Positions 16,558 through 24,464 of a stretch of DNA of 64,000 bases are shown piece by piece. The DNA lies in assembly GCF_014647235.1 (NCBI RefSeq), contig NZ_BMOU01000004.1, forward strand, positions 310,379-374,378, written 5' to 3'. The number at the start of each line of letters is the position of its first letter. Within the stretch, counting starts at the first letter, position 1. The translations under genes and the position numbers were made by a program. Below the pieces are notes generated by a model. The model was not told the origin of the DNA. It saw only the letters and a list, made by a program, of their open reading frames with translations, and made no database searches. The DNA comes from Haloarcula pellucida (GTDB lineage: Archaea; Halobacteriota; Halobacteria; Halobacteriales; Haloarculaceae).

Positions 16558-18783
16558 ATGAACGAAGTGCAACTGGAAGTGGCGAAGGCGTACCCGAACG
16601 ACTCGGGACGCGGTATCGCCCGCCTCGACCCCGACACGTTGCTGCATCTCAAACTCTCGCCCGGAGACATCATCGAAATCGAGGGTAGCGACACGACGGC
16701 CGCGAAGGTGTGGCGTGCCGACCGGCAGGACTGGAACACCGACACGGTGCGCATCGACGGGTTCACGCGGCAGAACGCTGACGTGGGCATCGGCGAGCGC
16801 GTGACCATCCGCAAGGCCGAGGCCGAGAAGGCCGACAAACTGGTACTCGCGCCGCCGGAGGAGGCGTCCGTGCAGTTCGGGTCCGACGCCGCCGGCATGG
16901 TCAAGCGCCAGATTCTGAAGCGCCCGGTCGTCGAGCGCGACATCGTCCCCGTGATGTCCTCGACGAACCACCCGTTCATGCGCTCGCCGGGGCAGGCCAT
17001 CCCGCTCATCGCCGTCGAGACGGAACCCGAAGGCGTCTGTCTCATCACCGAGGACACCGAGGTCGAACTCCGCGAGGAGCCCATCTCGGGCTTCGAGAAG
17101 ACCGGTGGCGGCATCACCTACGAGGACATCGGCGGCCTCCAGAACGAGATTCAGCGGGTCCGCGAGATGGTCGAACTGCCGATGAAACACCCCCAGATAT
17201 TCAAGAAACTAGGCATCGAGCCACCGCAGGGGGTCCTGCTCCACGGCCCGCCGGGCACGGGGAAGACCCTGCTCGCGAAAGCCGTCGCCAACGAGACCTC
17301 TGCCAGTTTCTTCTCTATCGCCGGGCCGGAGATCATCTCGAAGTACTACGGCGAGTCCGAACAGCAACTCAGGGAGATATTCGAGGACGCCAGCGAAGAG
17401 TCGCCCGCTATCATCTTTATCGACGAACTGGACTCTATCGCGCCCAAGCGCGAGGACGTCACCGGCGAGGTCGAGCGCCGGGTCGTCGCCCAGCTGCTGA
17501 CGATGATGGACGGCCTCGAATCCCGGGGCCAGGTCATCGTCATCGCCGCGACCAACCGCGTCGACTCGGTCGACCCGGCGCTCCGCCGCCCGGGCCGCTT
17601 CGACCGCGAAATCGAAATCGGCGTCCCCGACGAGGTGGGCCGCGAGGAGATTCTCCAGATTCACACCCGCGGGATGCCCCTCTCTGACGACGTCAATCTC
17701 GCGAAGATGGCGACCGACACCCACGGCTTCGTCGGCGCCGACATCGAGAGCCTCACGAAAGAGGCCGCGATGAAGGCCCTGCGCCGGTACCTCCCCGAGA
17801 TCGACTTAGACGAGGAGGACATCCCGCCGAGCCTCATCGACCGGATGATAATCAAGCGCGAGGACTTCAAAGGGGCGCTCAACGAGGTCAGCCCCAGCGC
17901 GATGCGGGAGGTCCTCGTCGAATTGCCCAAGGTCTCCTGGGACAGCGTCGGCGGCCTCGAATCCGCCAAAGAGCAGGTACAGGAGGCCGTCGAGTGGCCG
18001 ATGAACTCCCCCGAGAAGTTCGAGCGCATGGGCGTCACCCCGCCCTCGGGCGTGTTGCTGTACGGCCCACCCGGCACCGGGAAGACGCTGATGGCGAAGG
18101 CCGTCGCCAACGAGACCGACGCGAACTTCATCAGCGTCCGCGGTCCGCAACTGCTCAGTAAGTGGGTCGGTGAATCGGAGAAGGCCATCCGCCAGACGTT
18201 CCGGAAGGCCCGACAGGTGGCCCCGACGGTCATCTTCTTCGACGAACTCGACTCGCTCGCGCCGGGGCGGGGCGGCGACATGGGCTCGAACGTCTCAGAG
18301 CGCGTCGTCAACCAACTGCTGACCGAGCTCGACGGCCTCGAAGAGATGGAGGACGTGATGGTCATCGGCGCGACCAATCGCCCGGACATGATCGACCCGG
18401 CGCTCATCCGCTCGGGTCGCTTCGACCGACTGGTCATGATCGGCGAACCCGACGTCGAGGGCCGCGAGCAGATACTGAAGATTCACACCGACGACACGCC
18501 GCTGGCCCCCGACGTCAGCCTGCGTGAACTCGCCGAACGCTCCGACGGGTTCGTCGGCTCGGACCTCGAGTCCATCGCCCGCGAGGCCGCCATCGAGGCC
18601 CTGCGCGAGGCCGACGACGCCGACGAGGTGGAGATGCGCCACTTCCGGCAGGCAATGGACAGCGTCCGCCCGACGATTACCGACGACATCCGCGAGTACT
18701 ACGAGCAGATGCAAGAGGAGTTCAAAGGCGGGTCCAGCCCGCAGCGACAGGCCGGCAGCGGCGGCCGCATCGGCTTCCAGTAG
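16558..18783 (+). CDS. cdc48: Cdc48/VAT-type AAA+ unfoldase
   Basis: Hexameric ATPase that unfolds proteins, in archaea partly for the proteasome. The 741-residue protein has the canonical layout: an N-domain with double-psi beta-barrel (residues about 1-190, start [20 protein letters not shown]), then two AAA modules. D1 has Walker A GPPGTGKT at 230-237 and Walker [11 protein letters not shown]2 has Walker A at 503-510 and [16 protein letters not shown]. Both second-region arginine blocks (ATNR[15 protein letters not shown] and its D2 equivalent) are intact. The C-terminus ends in a short Gly/Ser tail and IGFQ. It is monocistronic. Confidence 0.97.
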   Translation: MNEVQLEVAKAYPNDSGRGIARLDPDTLLHLKLSPGDIIEIEGSDTTAAKVWRADRQDWNTDTVRIDGFTRQNADVGIGERVTIRKAEAEKADKLVLAPPEEASVQFGSDAAGMVKRQILKRPVVERDIVPVMSSTNHPFMRSPGQAIPLIAVETEPEGVCLITEDTEVELREEPISGFEKTGGGITYEDIGGLQNEIQRVREMVELPMKHPQIFKKLGIEPPQGVLLHGPPGTGKTLLAKAVANETSASFFSIAGPEIISKYYGESEQQLREIFEDASEESPAIIFIDELDSIAPKREDVTGEVERRVVAQLLTMMDGLESRGQVIVIAATNRVDSVDPALRRPGRFDREIEIGVPDEVGREEILQIHTRGMPLSDDVNLAKMATDTHGFVGADIESLTKEAAMKALRRYLPEIDLDEEDIPPSLIDRMIIKREDFKGALNEVSPSAMREVLVELPKVSWDSVGGLESAKEQVQEAVEWPMNSPEKFERMGVTPPSGVLLYGPPGTGKTLMAKAVANETDANFISVRGPQLLSKWVGESEKAIRQTFRKARQVAPTVIFFDELDSLAPGRGGDMGSNVSERVVNQLLTELDGLEEMEDVMVIGATNRPDMIDPALIRSGRFDRLVMIGEPDVEGREQILKIHTDDTPLAPDVSLRELAERSDGFVGSDLESIAREAAIEALREADDADEVEMRHFRQAMDSVRPTITDDIREYYEQMQEEFKGGSSPQRQAGSGGRIGFQ

Positions 18784-19147
18784 CGACCTCGGTTTTAGTT
18801 CCGGACGAGTACCAGTCGACCGGCGTACCGGAGGGGTTTTACGCTGTACCGAGAGAGGTAGAGGTAGACGGCACGGTCGGACGGCTACCTTTCAACCCGC
18901 GTGGATTCCACGTGCGGTTACCGCTGTCTGTCCTAACCCGTCTCTCTAACATTCACGAGCAACAGCACTCGCTCACCAGCGGGACGCGCTGACAGCGACA
19001 GGGACGCGCGGTCGCCCAACCGTGTCGGTCGTCGGTACAGCAGAGAGATGCCAGCGACGGCTTCAGCCGTGAGTGACACGGCGGGGGGTCGCGGGAGCAG
19101 TCGCTATCGAGCCGTCGGCTACGAAAAAGGCGGACTGGCGAGGGCCG
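18784..19147. other. Non-coding space, 364 bases
   Basis: I see no supportable gene between cdc48 and the stop of the CBS protein; open frames on either strand have unlikely composition. The stretch contains a small dyad CGTGGATTCCACG near 18900 and T-rich patches (GGTTTTAG, GGGGTTTTACG) just after cdc48 that could serve as terminators. A small RNA is possible but nothing in the sequence demonstrates one. Confidence 0.5.
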
Positions 19148-20290
19148 CTACAGTTCGCCGAGTTTCCGGAGGAGCTGGCCGCGGTACTCCTCGTCGGCCT
19201 GCACGCCTTTCAGTTCGAGGACGTTCCGTTCGAGTTTGTCGAGTGCGACGTTGAACGCCGTCGCTGCGCCGTAGCCCTCACCGGAGCCGGCGGCCTGCCC
19301 CTTGTTGGTCCGCAGGCGAATCTGACACTGGATGAGCGGCGTGCCGCGGAGTTTCTCCTTGTGTTCGTGGAAGCGGACGTGGGCGTGTTGGACCTGCATC
19401 GCCTGGTACTTGTCCGCGACGTCGCTGATGTCGGCGCGGATGTCCTCGCGGCTGATGGTATCCAGCAGGGAGATGTTGGTGATCTGGACGTCCATGTGGT
19501 CTTCCTCCGTGTAGGTCAGCGCTCGGAGCACGTCCGTCTTCGTGACGATGCCGACGACGTGGCTGTCGTCGTCGTCCGCCGTCACCGCCAACCCGGCGAA
19601 GTCGTTCTCCAGCATCCGCTCGACAGCGTCACGGACGGAGTCGTCGAGGTTCGCCGTCTCGACGGGGCTGTTCATCACGTCGTAGACCGGTAGATCGAGG
19701 ACTCGCTCGATCTCGCCCGCGCGGTCGCCCCGAGTGGCTTTGTTCATGTCCCGGACGACGACGTCGACGATGTCGTGTCGGGTGACCATCCCCGTGAGCG
19801 ACTCGGCGTCGTCGAGGACGGGAAGCCGGGAGATCCCGTGTTTTCGCAGGAGATTGACGACCTGCCCGACGTTGGTGTCCTCTCGAATGGTGATGACGTC
19901 CTCGGTGTATATCTGGTCGATAGTGAGGGCGTCCAGATTTTCGAGGACCGCCGCGAGGATGTCGTCCTCGGTGACGATGCCCCAGAGGTCCTCGCCCTGG
20001 AACACCGGGGCAATCTTGGTCCCGCCCTCGACCAGGACGCGCGCGACCTCTCGGACGTCGTCGGTTCGCCCGACTTTCGGCGCCGAGCGAGTCATCGCCC
20101 CCGCCTTCGCGTCGTCCTCGACGTGGGACTGAACCAACTGCTTCTGCGTGATGACGCCCGCGTACGCACCGTCCTCGGTGACGATGATGCCCTTCGGGTT
20201 CTCCCGTTCGAAGATAGAACGGACCTTCCCGAGGCGCTTGTTGGCGTCGACCTCGACAAACTCTCTGGTGGCGATGTCAGCAATGTCCAT
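19148..20290 (-). CDS. Four-CBS-domain protein with C-terminal ribosome-hibernation-factor-like domain
   Basis: A 380-residue cytosolic protein. Residues about 1-265 hold four CBS motifs in two Bateman pairs, recognisable by repeated phrases such as PKGIIVTEDGAYAGVITQKQ, ILAAVL, GISRLPVLDDAESLTGMVT and FAGLAVT, which bind adenosine nucleotides. The C-terminal 110 residues are different: after DISDVADKYQAMQVQHAHV comes RFHEHKEKLRG, a beta strand QCQIRLRTNK, a glycine-rich turn and a last helix AATAFNVALDKLERNVLELK. This strand/helix pattern resembles the HPF/RaiA family that binds idle ribosomes. The fusion suggests an energy-sensing hibernation factor (inference). ATG at 20290; neighbours are unrelated. 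Confidence 0.82.
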   Translation of the reverse strand: MDIADIATREFVEVDANKRLGKVRSIFERENPKGIIVTEDGAYAGVITQKQLVQSHVEDDAKAGAMTRSAPKVGRTDDVREVARVLVEGGTKIAPVFQGEDLWGIVTEDDILAAVLENLDALTIDQIYTEDVITIREDTNVGQVVNLLRKHGISRLPVLDDAESLTGMVTRHDIVDVVVRDMNKATRGDRAGEIERVLDLPVYDVMNSPVETANLDDSVRDAVERMLENDFAGLAVTADDDDSHVVGIVTKTDVLRALTYTEEDHMDVQITNISLLDTISREDIRADISDVADKYQAMQVQHAHVRFHEHKEKLRGTPLIQCQIRLRTNKGQAAGSGEGYGAATAFNVALDKLERNVLELKGVQADEEYRGQLLRKLGEL

Positions 20291-20397
20291 CGTGCTTCAC
20301 GTTCGCAGGTTCTACGTGAAGGGTTATCAAGGTTGGTTTAGTTCCCGTACTACGAGAGGTGGGCCAAACTTTAGGAACCCCGGGCCGTCCGTCACAT

Positions 20398-20706
20398 ATG
20401 CTTCCCGACATCGGTGTGTTTGGCCCCTACACGTATCTGGTGACAGAGGTGGTCTGGGGAACCGTCGCACTGGTGCTTCTGTGGCGGGCCGACGCACTCC
20501 GTCTCGCCGGCCGGACGATCGTCGTTCTCTACCCAGTCGCGTACGTCTGGGACTGGTATACGCTCGAAGTGGGCGTGTTCGCTATCCGTCTGCGAACCGG
20601 CGTCGATCTGCTGGGCATCCCCATCGAGGAACACGTCTTCATCGTCGTGGTTCCCGCACTCGTGTTGGGCATCCACGAGACGCTCCGTCGCCGCGACGCG
20701 TCGTGA
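20398..20706 (+). CDS. Single lycopene-cyclase-type domain membrane protein
   Basis: A 102-residue membrane protein with three hydrophobic helices. The sequence GVDLLGIPIEEHVFIVVVP contains the IPIEEH motif typical of the heterodimer-type lycopene/lycopene-elongase cyclase domain, preceded by YPVAYVWDWYTLEVGVF. Haloarchaeal lycopene cyclase is normally a seven-helix fusion of two such domains, so this is a half-size relative. It may be a partner subunit, a paralog of new function or a remnant. The ATG at 20398 is about 30 bases after a CTTTAGG TATA-like element, suggesting leaderless expression. No carotenoid gene is adjacent. Confidence 0.75.
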   Translation: MLPDIGVFGPYTYLVTEVVWGTVALVLLWRADALRLAGRTIVVLYPVAYVWDWYTLEVGVFAIRLRTGVDLLGIPIEEHVFIVVVPALVLGIHETLRRRDAS

Positions 20707-20838
20707 CAACACATCATAATACAAATATGTCATCGTCGACTGTTAACCGCGTCCAGGATATGCGACAACGATGGTAACCGGAGGCGCTCGAACCGGTCGC
20801 CGTCTAGCGATACGTAGGAATATATATTGTCCCGAGAT

Positions 20839-20870
20839 GTGCATATACTCCCCACGGAACGTATATGTAC
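20839..20870. promoter_or_regulatory. 32-base dyad overlapping the promoter of the downstream gene
   Basis: GTGCATATAC (20839-20848) and GTATATGTAC (20861-20870) are inverted repeats matching at 9 of 10 positions, with a 12-base spacer. The right arm coincides with the best TATA box for the gene at 20897 (about 30 bases upstream of the ATG). A further AT-rich patch lies at 20817-20826. A protein bound to the dyad would block TBP, so repression, perhaps by the downstream protein itself, is the simplest reading. Confidence 0.6.
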
Positions 20871-20896
20871 CTTCGTCTTCATGATTTTACTCAGAC

Positions 20897-21388
20897 ATGA
20901 GTCGAGACACGCCGGCACCCCAAATCGAACTGTACGTCCGGTCGCTTCTCCCGGATGGGGCCCACGAGCGACAGGACGCCGTCATCGACCACCTCGAACG
21001 ACTCGACCGAGACGACGAAATCGCTGGCTACAACGTCGTCGTCTGGGGCAAGCAGGTCGCACCCGAGTCGGCGGCTGCCAACACCGAAGAGGGGCGGTAC
21101 ATCCTCAACCGCGTCGCCGAGTTCCGACAGTGGGCGCTCGCGAACAACGTCTCGCTGGAGTCGTTCTATCAGACCAGCGAGATCGAATCGGAGGTCACCG
21201 GCGAGGCATACGAGGCGATGGTCCTCCCGATCATGGGACTGGCCGAGTACCACGACGGCGAACTCGCACACGTTGCACCCTGCACGGACGGCGACGTCGT
21301 CCACACGATCATCGACCGGCTGGAACGCCTCGAAAACGGTGAACCGCCGGCGCTCGAACAGAGTGCCGCCGACGTGAGTCTCGTCTGA
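20897..21388 (+). CDS. Haloarchaeal HTH-type small protein, possible regulator
   Basis: A 163-residue acidic protein of a family I associate with haloarchaea; function unknown. It starts MSRDTPAPQIELYVRSLLPD, has a helix-rich region with HERQDAVIDHLERLDRDDE, a strand NVVVWGKQV, then AEFRQWALANNVSLESF and a C-terminal region ending in an amphipathic helix IIDRLERLENG. The helix pattern is compatible with a winged HTH, which with the dyad at its promoter hints at an autoregulated transcription factor. That is inference. ATG at 20897 fits a leaderless transcript. Next to it, convergent, is a winged-helix protein. Confidence 0.68.
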   Translation: MSRDTPAPQIELYVRSLLPDGAHERQDAVIDHLERLDRDDEIAGYNVVVWGKQVAPESAAANTEEGRYILNRVAEFRQWALANNVSLESFYQTSEIESEVTGEAYEAMVLPIMGLAEYHDGELAHVAPCTDGDVVHTIIDRLERLENGEPPALEQSAADVSLV

Positions 21389-21390
21389 GA

Positions 21391-21747
21391 TTACGCCTCC
21401 GTTCTGAGCGTCTCGACGTACGGGCTGACGGTCTCGGCGTCGGCCAGTTCGTCCAGTACCGCGTCGGCGTCGACCGCCAGTCCGTAGGCGGGACGCCCCT
21501 TCCCGGTGGCCGACGTAGTCTGGTCTTTGGCCAGTAGCTCGTCGTCGGCCAGCGACCGCAACGCCGAGATGACTTCCTGTCGCTCGACGCCGCCGAAGGT
21601 GTCCCGACTCAGGTCGTCGAGATGGGCCTTCGCCGCCTGCGTCACGTCGTAGGAATGGGCCGGCGTCTCGTCCGCTACCGACAGTTCCACGACCGACAAC
21701 AGCACGAACTGTTCGAACGACCGCGCAGAACGGAGTGTCTCCTCCAT
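21391..21747 (-). CDS. Winged-helix DNA-binding protein resembling the Orc1/Cdc6 C-terminal domain
   Basis: A 118-residue protein that is almost entirely one winged-helix domain. EQFVLLSVVELSVADETPA, then a DVTQAAKAHLDDLSRD helix, VERQEVISALRSLADDELL (recognition-helix position) and a wing KGRPAYGLAVDADAVLDEL follow the order of the Cdc6/Orc1 C-terminal domain, but no AAA module is attached. It could be a regulator or a partner at an origin. The ATG at 21747 lies about 150 bases from attL, making this the last host gene before the provirus. The stop is 2 bases from that of the convergent neighbour. Confidence 0.7.
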   Translation of the reverse strand: MEETLRSARSFEQFVLLSVVELSVADETPAHSYDVTQAAKAHLDDLSRDTFGGVERQEVISALRSLADDELLAKDQTTSATGKGRPAYGLAVDADAVLDELADAETVSPYVETLRTEA

Positions 21748-21902
21748 ACGTGTCGCTACGTTGGCTCGTCTAAGAAACTACTGGAACGTTTCTACTCGTG
21801 TGGAGACACCGCCGGTCGACTGGCCCGACCGACAGGACGTACTGTGTGGCTCGCTCTCCACGAACGAGACGGTCGCTCAGAGCGACGTTCGGAACAGAAG
21901 TA

Positions 21903-21920
21903 ATGGGTTCGGGCGGATTT
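21903..21920. repeat. attL, direct copy of the tRNA-Val 3' end
   Basis: The 18 bases ATGGGTTCGGGCGGATTT are repeated exactly at 40050-40067, where they form the 3' end of tRNA-Val (minus strand). Identity stops abruptly on both sides. This is the displaced original tRNA end left after tyrosine-integrase insertion, and it marks the left border of the element. The integrase gene begins its 3' end 69 bases further in. Confidence 0.92.
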
Positions 21921-21988
21921 TCTCTGAGTTCCTGAACTGTGCCGCTCGTCTCTGCCGCTCTGGTCTGGTGAAACTGGTTTGCTGTGGC

Positions 21989-23050
21989 TCATGGTTCGGC
22001 TTCCTCTGGGTCGATTTCGAGAAGAGGCAGGTACGACGCTCGGCGCGCTCGCATCTCCTCGATGGGGTCGGGCTTGTCGTAGTGCTTCTCGATAGTCGAG
22101 ACGCTGGAGTTGACGCGCTTCGCGACGACCTCGACAGGAACGCCGCGGTGGAGCATCCACGTAATCGCGCCTGTTCGGACGTGGTGAGGGGCACGCGACG
22201 ACGGGCACTGACTCGCCTGCGACTGCGTCCGCCAGTCACACGTCGGCCGCTCCTTCCCGTGCGGGCACTCGCCGTAGTTGCACGGCTGTGTAGCGAGGTA
22301 CATCAGGTTCCGAATCGTTCCCTTCGACGCTCGCCCCCGCTGAGTCGTGATGAGCGGCTGTCTACTGTAGTCGTCGTACACGTCGTTTCTGTGGTGTAGG
22401 ACGTACCGCTGTACCGACTTCCCGACCGACTTGGGGAGTGACACGGCGCGTTCGCCGTCACTGCTCTTCTTCAGCGGTGTGTCCGTCGACGGCCTGTTGG
22501 CGAACGTGAGGTAGTACAGCGGCCCGTCGTCGCCGTCGTCTACATGGAAGTCGCGGAGGTCGAGCGCACGAATCGCGCCCATCCGCGCCCCAGTCGTCCA
22601 CGCAATCGCCAGCAGCACGTGCTGGCGCGTTCCGCGCAGTTCCGGGTTCTCCCGGTAGTGTGTGAGTAGCTTCTTCGCCTCCTCGTGGTGCAGCATCACG
22701 TCGCTGCTCTCGGCGTCCTTCGGCACGTCCGGCGGGTCGATCTTCTCCGGCAGGTCCTCGGGAACCACCTCGATGCGGGCACAGTACTCCAGCCAGTTCC
22801 GCAGGGTTCCCATCTCCTTATTCAGCGTGATAGGGGAGAGGTCCTGCGAGCGACGAAAGTTCTCGTAGGACTCCAGTTCCCAGCCGGACAGGTCCCGCAT
22901 CCGCTCGATACCCTGCTCTTCGGCCCACTCGACGAAGAGCTTCAGTCGGTAGTGGTACGTCGACACTGACGCCCCGCGCTTCTCGACACGCAGTTTGTCG
23001 AGCCAGCGGTCACGGGCCGCTCTCGGTTTGAGGTCCGGCGGGCCACTCAT
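21989..23050 (-). CDS. int: Tyrosine recombinase (provirus integrase)
   Basis: Catalyses integration and excision at the tRNA-Val 3' end. The 353-residue protein has an N-terminal SAM-like core-binding domain (about 10-95) and a catalytic domain. Catalytic residues are Arg156 (TTGARMGAI), His289-x2-Arg292 (HHVRTGAI) and Tyr324 (IEKHYDKPD). An insertion at 255-283 holds C257, C262, C271 and C282 with several His and Lys, likely a zinc knuckle, seen in some haloarchaeal integrases. ATG at 23050 overlaps the upstream ORF stop by 4 bases (ATGA). Its place beside attL is typical of temperate elements. Confidence 0.93.
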   Translation of the reverse strand: MSGPPDLKPRAARDRWLDKLRVEKRGASVSTYHYRLKLFVEWAEEQGIERMRDLSGWELESYENFRRSQDLSPITLNKEMGTLRNWLEYCARIEVVPEDLPEKIDPPDVPKDAESSDVMLHHEEAKKLLTHYRENPELRGTRQHVLLAIAWTTGARMGAIRALDLRDFHVDDGDDGPLYYLTFANRPSTDTPLKKSSDGERAVSLPKSVGKSVQRYVLHHRNDVYDDYSRQPLITTQRGRASKGTIRNLMYLATQPCNYGECPHGKERPTCDWRTQSQASQCPSSRAPHHVRTGAITWMLHRGVPVEVVAKRVNSSVSTIEKHYDKPDPIEEMRARRASYLPLLEIDPEEAEP

Positions 23051-23388
23051 GCTTGCGTCTCGCTCGTCGACGGCGTCGCCGCGGCCGCGTTCGGGACGAC
23101 CATGCCGGCGGTGTCGTCTGACTCCGCCATCTCGCGGCGCTGACTGTCCGCTACGCGACGTTTGAGGCGGTCCCGGTCGGTCCCGTAGCTCTGCACTCGA
23201 ACCTCCGAGATGGAACCCACTCGATGTGGGGGGAGTTTCACACGCTCGCCGTCCCACTGCCGGACGGCCAGCCACCCGCTGCTCAGGGTGTAGTAGTCGG
23301 CCACGAACACCGGTCCCTCAGAAGCGAGTTGGACGACTGCCGGCGTGTAGTTGCTCGGCAGGTCCTCCGGGTCGACGGCGTCGTTCAT
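23047..23388 (-). CDS. Provirus protein of unknown function, co-translated with integrase
   Basis: A 113-residue soluble protein between the integrase and a tiny acidic ORF, joined to both by ATGA overlaps. The middle (FVADYYTLSSGWLAVRQWDG then RVKLPPHRVGSISEVRV) looks like a small beta-barrel of SH3 or PRC type. It is followed by a basic helix DRDRLKRRVADSQRRE and a disordered Ala/Thr tail. A recombination directionality factor or DNA-binding accessory of the integrase is plausible from position and the basic helix, but I recognise no family. Confidence 0.7.
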   Translation of the reverse strand: MNDAVDPEDLPSNYTPAVVQLASEGPVFVADYYTLSSGWLAVRQWDGERVKLPPHRVGSISEVRVQSYGTDRDRLKRRVADSQRREMAESDDTAGMVVPNAAAATPSTSETQA

Positions 23389-23468
23389 GGGCCGTCCTCC
23401 GCGTCGTCGTCACGTTTTTCCTGACCGGTACCGTCGTCAGAATCGGGGGCCTCAGGCTCACTGGACAT
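23385..23468 (-). CDS. Tiny acidic ORF, 27 residues
   Basis: MSSEPEAPDSDD opens a 27-residue, very acidic frame that ends in an ATGA overlap with the next gene. It starts just 3 bases after the stop of the RHH-type gene. No fold or function is apparent. It is listed because the tight spacing keeps the integrase operon continuous; it could be a coupling peptide for translation. Confidence 0.5.
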   Translation of the reverse strand: MSSEPEAPDSDDGTGQEKRDDDAEDGP

Positions 23469-23471
23469 GGC

Positions 23472-23678
23472 TTAGGCGGCCCCCTCATCTACATTCTCGT
23501 GATTCTCGTCGACGCACAGCACCGTCTCTGGGCACTCGAATGGTGAGTCGGTCGCCTGCCGAATGACGTGGCGAACGTATTCTGAGTACCCCATATCGTG
23601 TTTCTCTGCTTCTCTCTGTATGTCTTGGTCCATCTCCAACGGCATCGAGATGGACACCGACAGGCTTCTTTGAGCCAT
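23472..23678 (-). CDS. Ribbon-helix-helix DNA-binding protein
   Basis: A 68-residue CopG/Arc-type protein. MAQRSLSVSISMPLEMDQDI is the beta-strand plus first helix, and YSEYVRHVIRQATDS is the second helix; the Cys-containing acidic tail follows. ATG at 23678 is preferred to an in-frame TTG 15 bases upstream. The motif ATTGATAACTAAC lies 3 bases before the ATG, and a near-identical motif precedes the divergent gene, so this protein is a candidate for binding it. It heads the integrase operon and probably controls lysogeny. Confidence 0.82.
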   Translation of the reverse strand: MAQRSLSVSISMPLEMDQDIQREAEKHDMGYSEYVRHVIRQATDSPFECPETVLCVDENHENVDEGAA

Positions 23679-23681
23679 TGC

Positions 23682-23794
23682 GTTAGTTATCAATTACCCT
23701 TTGAGTCATATAGTTTACGGAGAGTCTAATCAGACGCAATAGTTCTGAAGTGACTCATCCAGCACTATGATACCCCCCGTGATTGATAATTAAC
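23682..23794. promoter_or_regulatory. Divergent lysogeny-control region with paired operator motifs
   Basis: The two transcription starts face outward. ATTGATAACTAAC (minus strand, 23694-23682) ends 3 bases before the RHH ATG. ATTGATAATTAAC (plus strand, 23782-23794) ends 5 bases before the ATG at 23800. The two match at 12 of 13 bases and sit at the same place relative to each start. TATA-like GTAAACTATATG (minus, 23718-23707) and CTATGATA (plus, about 23765-23772) lie behind them. A GAGTCA/TGACTC inverted pair (23703, 23751) lies in the middle. The shared motif spans the presumed start sites, as expected for a repressor operator. Confidence 0.72.
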
Positions 23795-23799
23795 CAAAG

Positions 23800-24117
23800 A
23801 TGCGCTACTCCGGTGATTGGATGGTACTCGCGGATGATAGAATCCTTGAGTATATCCGCGAGAAGGATTCTGGCCGCCCGAAAGAGATGAAGGATAGCGG
23901 CTACGTTCGGTATACTCGCTCATACATTTCGAAGCGATGCAAAAAACTGGTCGACCACGGTTTACTCCGCGATTTAGGAAATGGAGTCTACACTATTACC
24001 GAGCGCGGAGAGAGATACTTAGACGGCGAGATAGACACCTCAGAGGATGCTCCTGACGAGGTAGAATCTCGTGTAGACAACGGACCAAGCGCAAACGAGA
24101 ATCACGAGCAGGCCTGA
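23800..24117 (+). CDS. Winged-HTH repressor-like protein, PhiH1 type
   Basis: A 105-residue protein with a winged HTH at residues 5-70. DWMVLADDRILEYIREKDS begins the domain, RYTRSYISKRCKKLVDHGLL forms the recognition region, and the wing is GNGVYTITERGERYLDGE. This matches the layout of the PhiH1-type repressors common in haloarchaeal viruses. The tail is acidic and disordered. It is leaderless on the divergent promoter that also drives the integrase operon, so it is the prime candidate for the immunity repressor. The next gene, 3 bases on, is a second winged-HTH protein of similar design. Confidence 0.83.
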   Translation: MRYSGDWMVLADDRILEYIREKDSGRPKEMKDSGYVRYTRSYISKRCKKLVDHGLLRDLGNGVYTITERGERYLDGEIDTSEDAPDEVESRVDNGPSANENHEQA

Positions 24118-24120
24118 TAC

Positions 24121-24462
24121 ATGGACGGGAGAAAGTCGGCGTACTGGATGGAACAGTTGGACGAGCGAATCATGGAGTTCATCCGCTCTGAAGGGTGGGC
24201 CTCACCACGCCTGCTAGAGGGAGAACGCGGCTTCAGTGCCTCCGAGAGACGCATCCGCGAGCGGTGTATGTGCCTGCACTACGCGGGCTTCATCGAGCCA
24301 ATCCACGGCGACATGTACGACCTGACGAGCGAGGGAATTCTGTACCTCAAGGGCGACCTCGACGCCGAACACTACCCCGAGCCGACGCCGAGCAAGGTGT
24401 TCAAGGACCGGTACGCGACGCCGTCGGACTGGGCGCACGCGAGTGTGAAACCATATTGGTAA
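24121..24462 (+). CDS. Second winged-HTH repressor-like protein
   Basis: A 113-residue protein following the first repressor after 3 bases. The winged HTH is MEQLDERIMEFIRSEGWASP, then SASERRIRERCMCLHYAGFIEP and wing GDMYDLTSEGILYLKGD, the same plan as its neighbour but with little identity. The C-terminus PSDWAHASVKPYW is unlike the first copy. The pair may form heterodimers or act at different operators. The GC-rich codon usage here contrasts with the AT-rich membrane gene that begins 2 bases later. Confidence 0.8.
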   Translation: MDGRKSAYWMEQLDERIMEFIRSEGWASPRLLEGERGFSASERRIRERCMCLHYAGFIEPIHGDMYDLTSEGILYLKGDLDAEHYPEPTPSKVFKDRYATPSDWAHASVKPYW

Positions 24463-24464
24463 TA

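Noticed and set aside
18890-18915. Dyad CGTGGATTCCACG as a terminator hairpin
   Set aside because: The stem is short and is not followed by a T-tract; left as an unexplained dyad.
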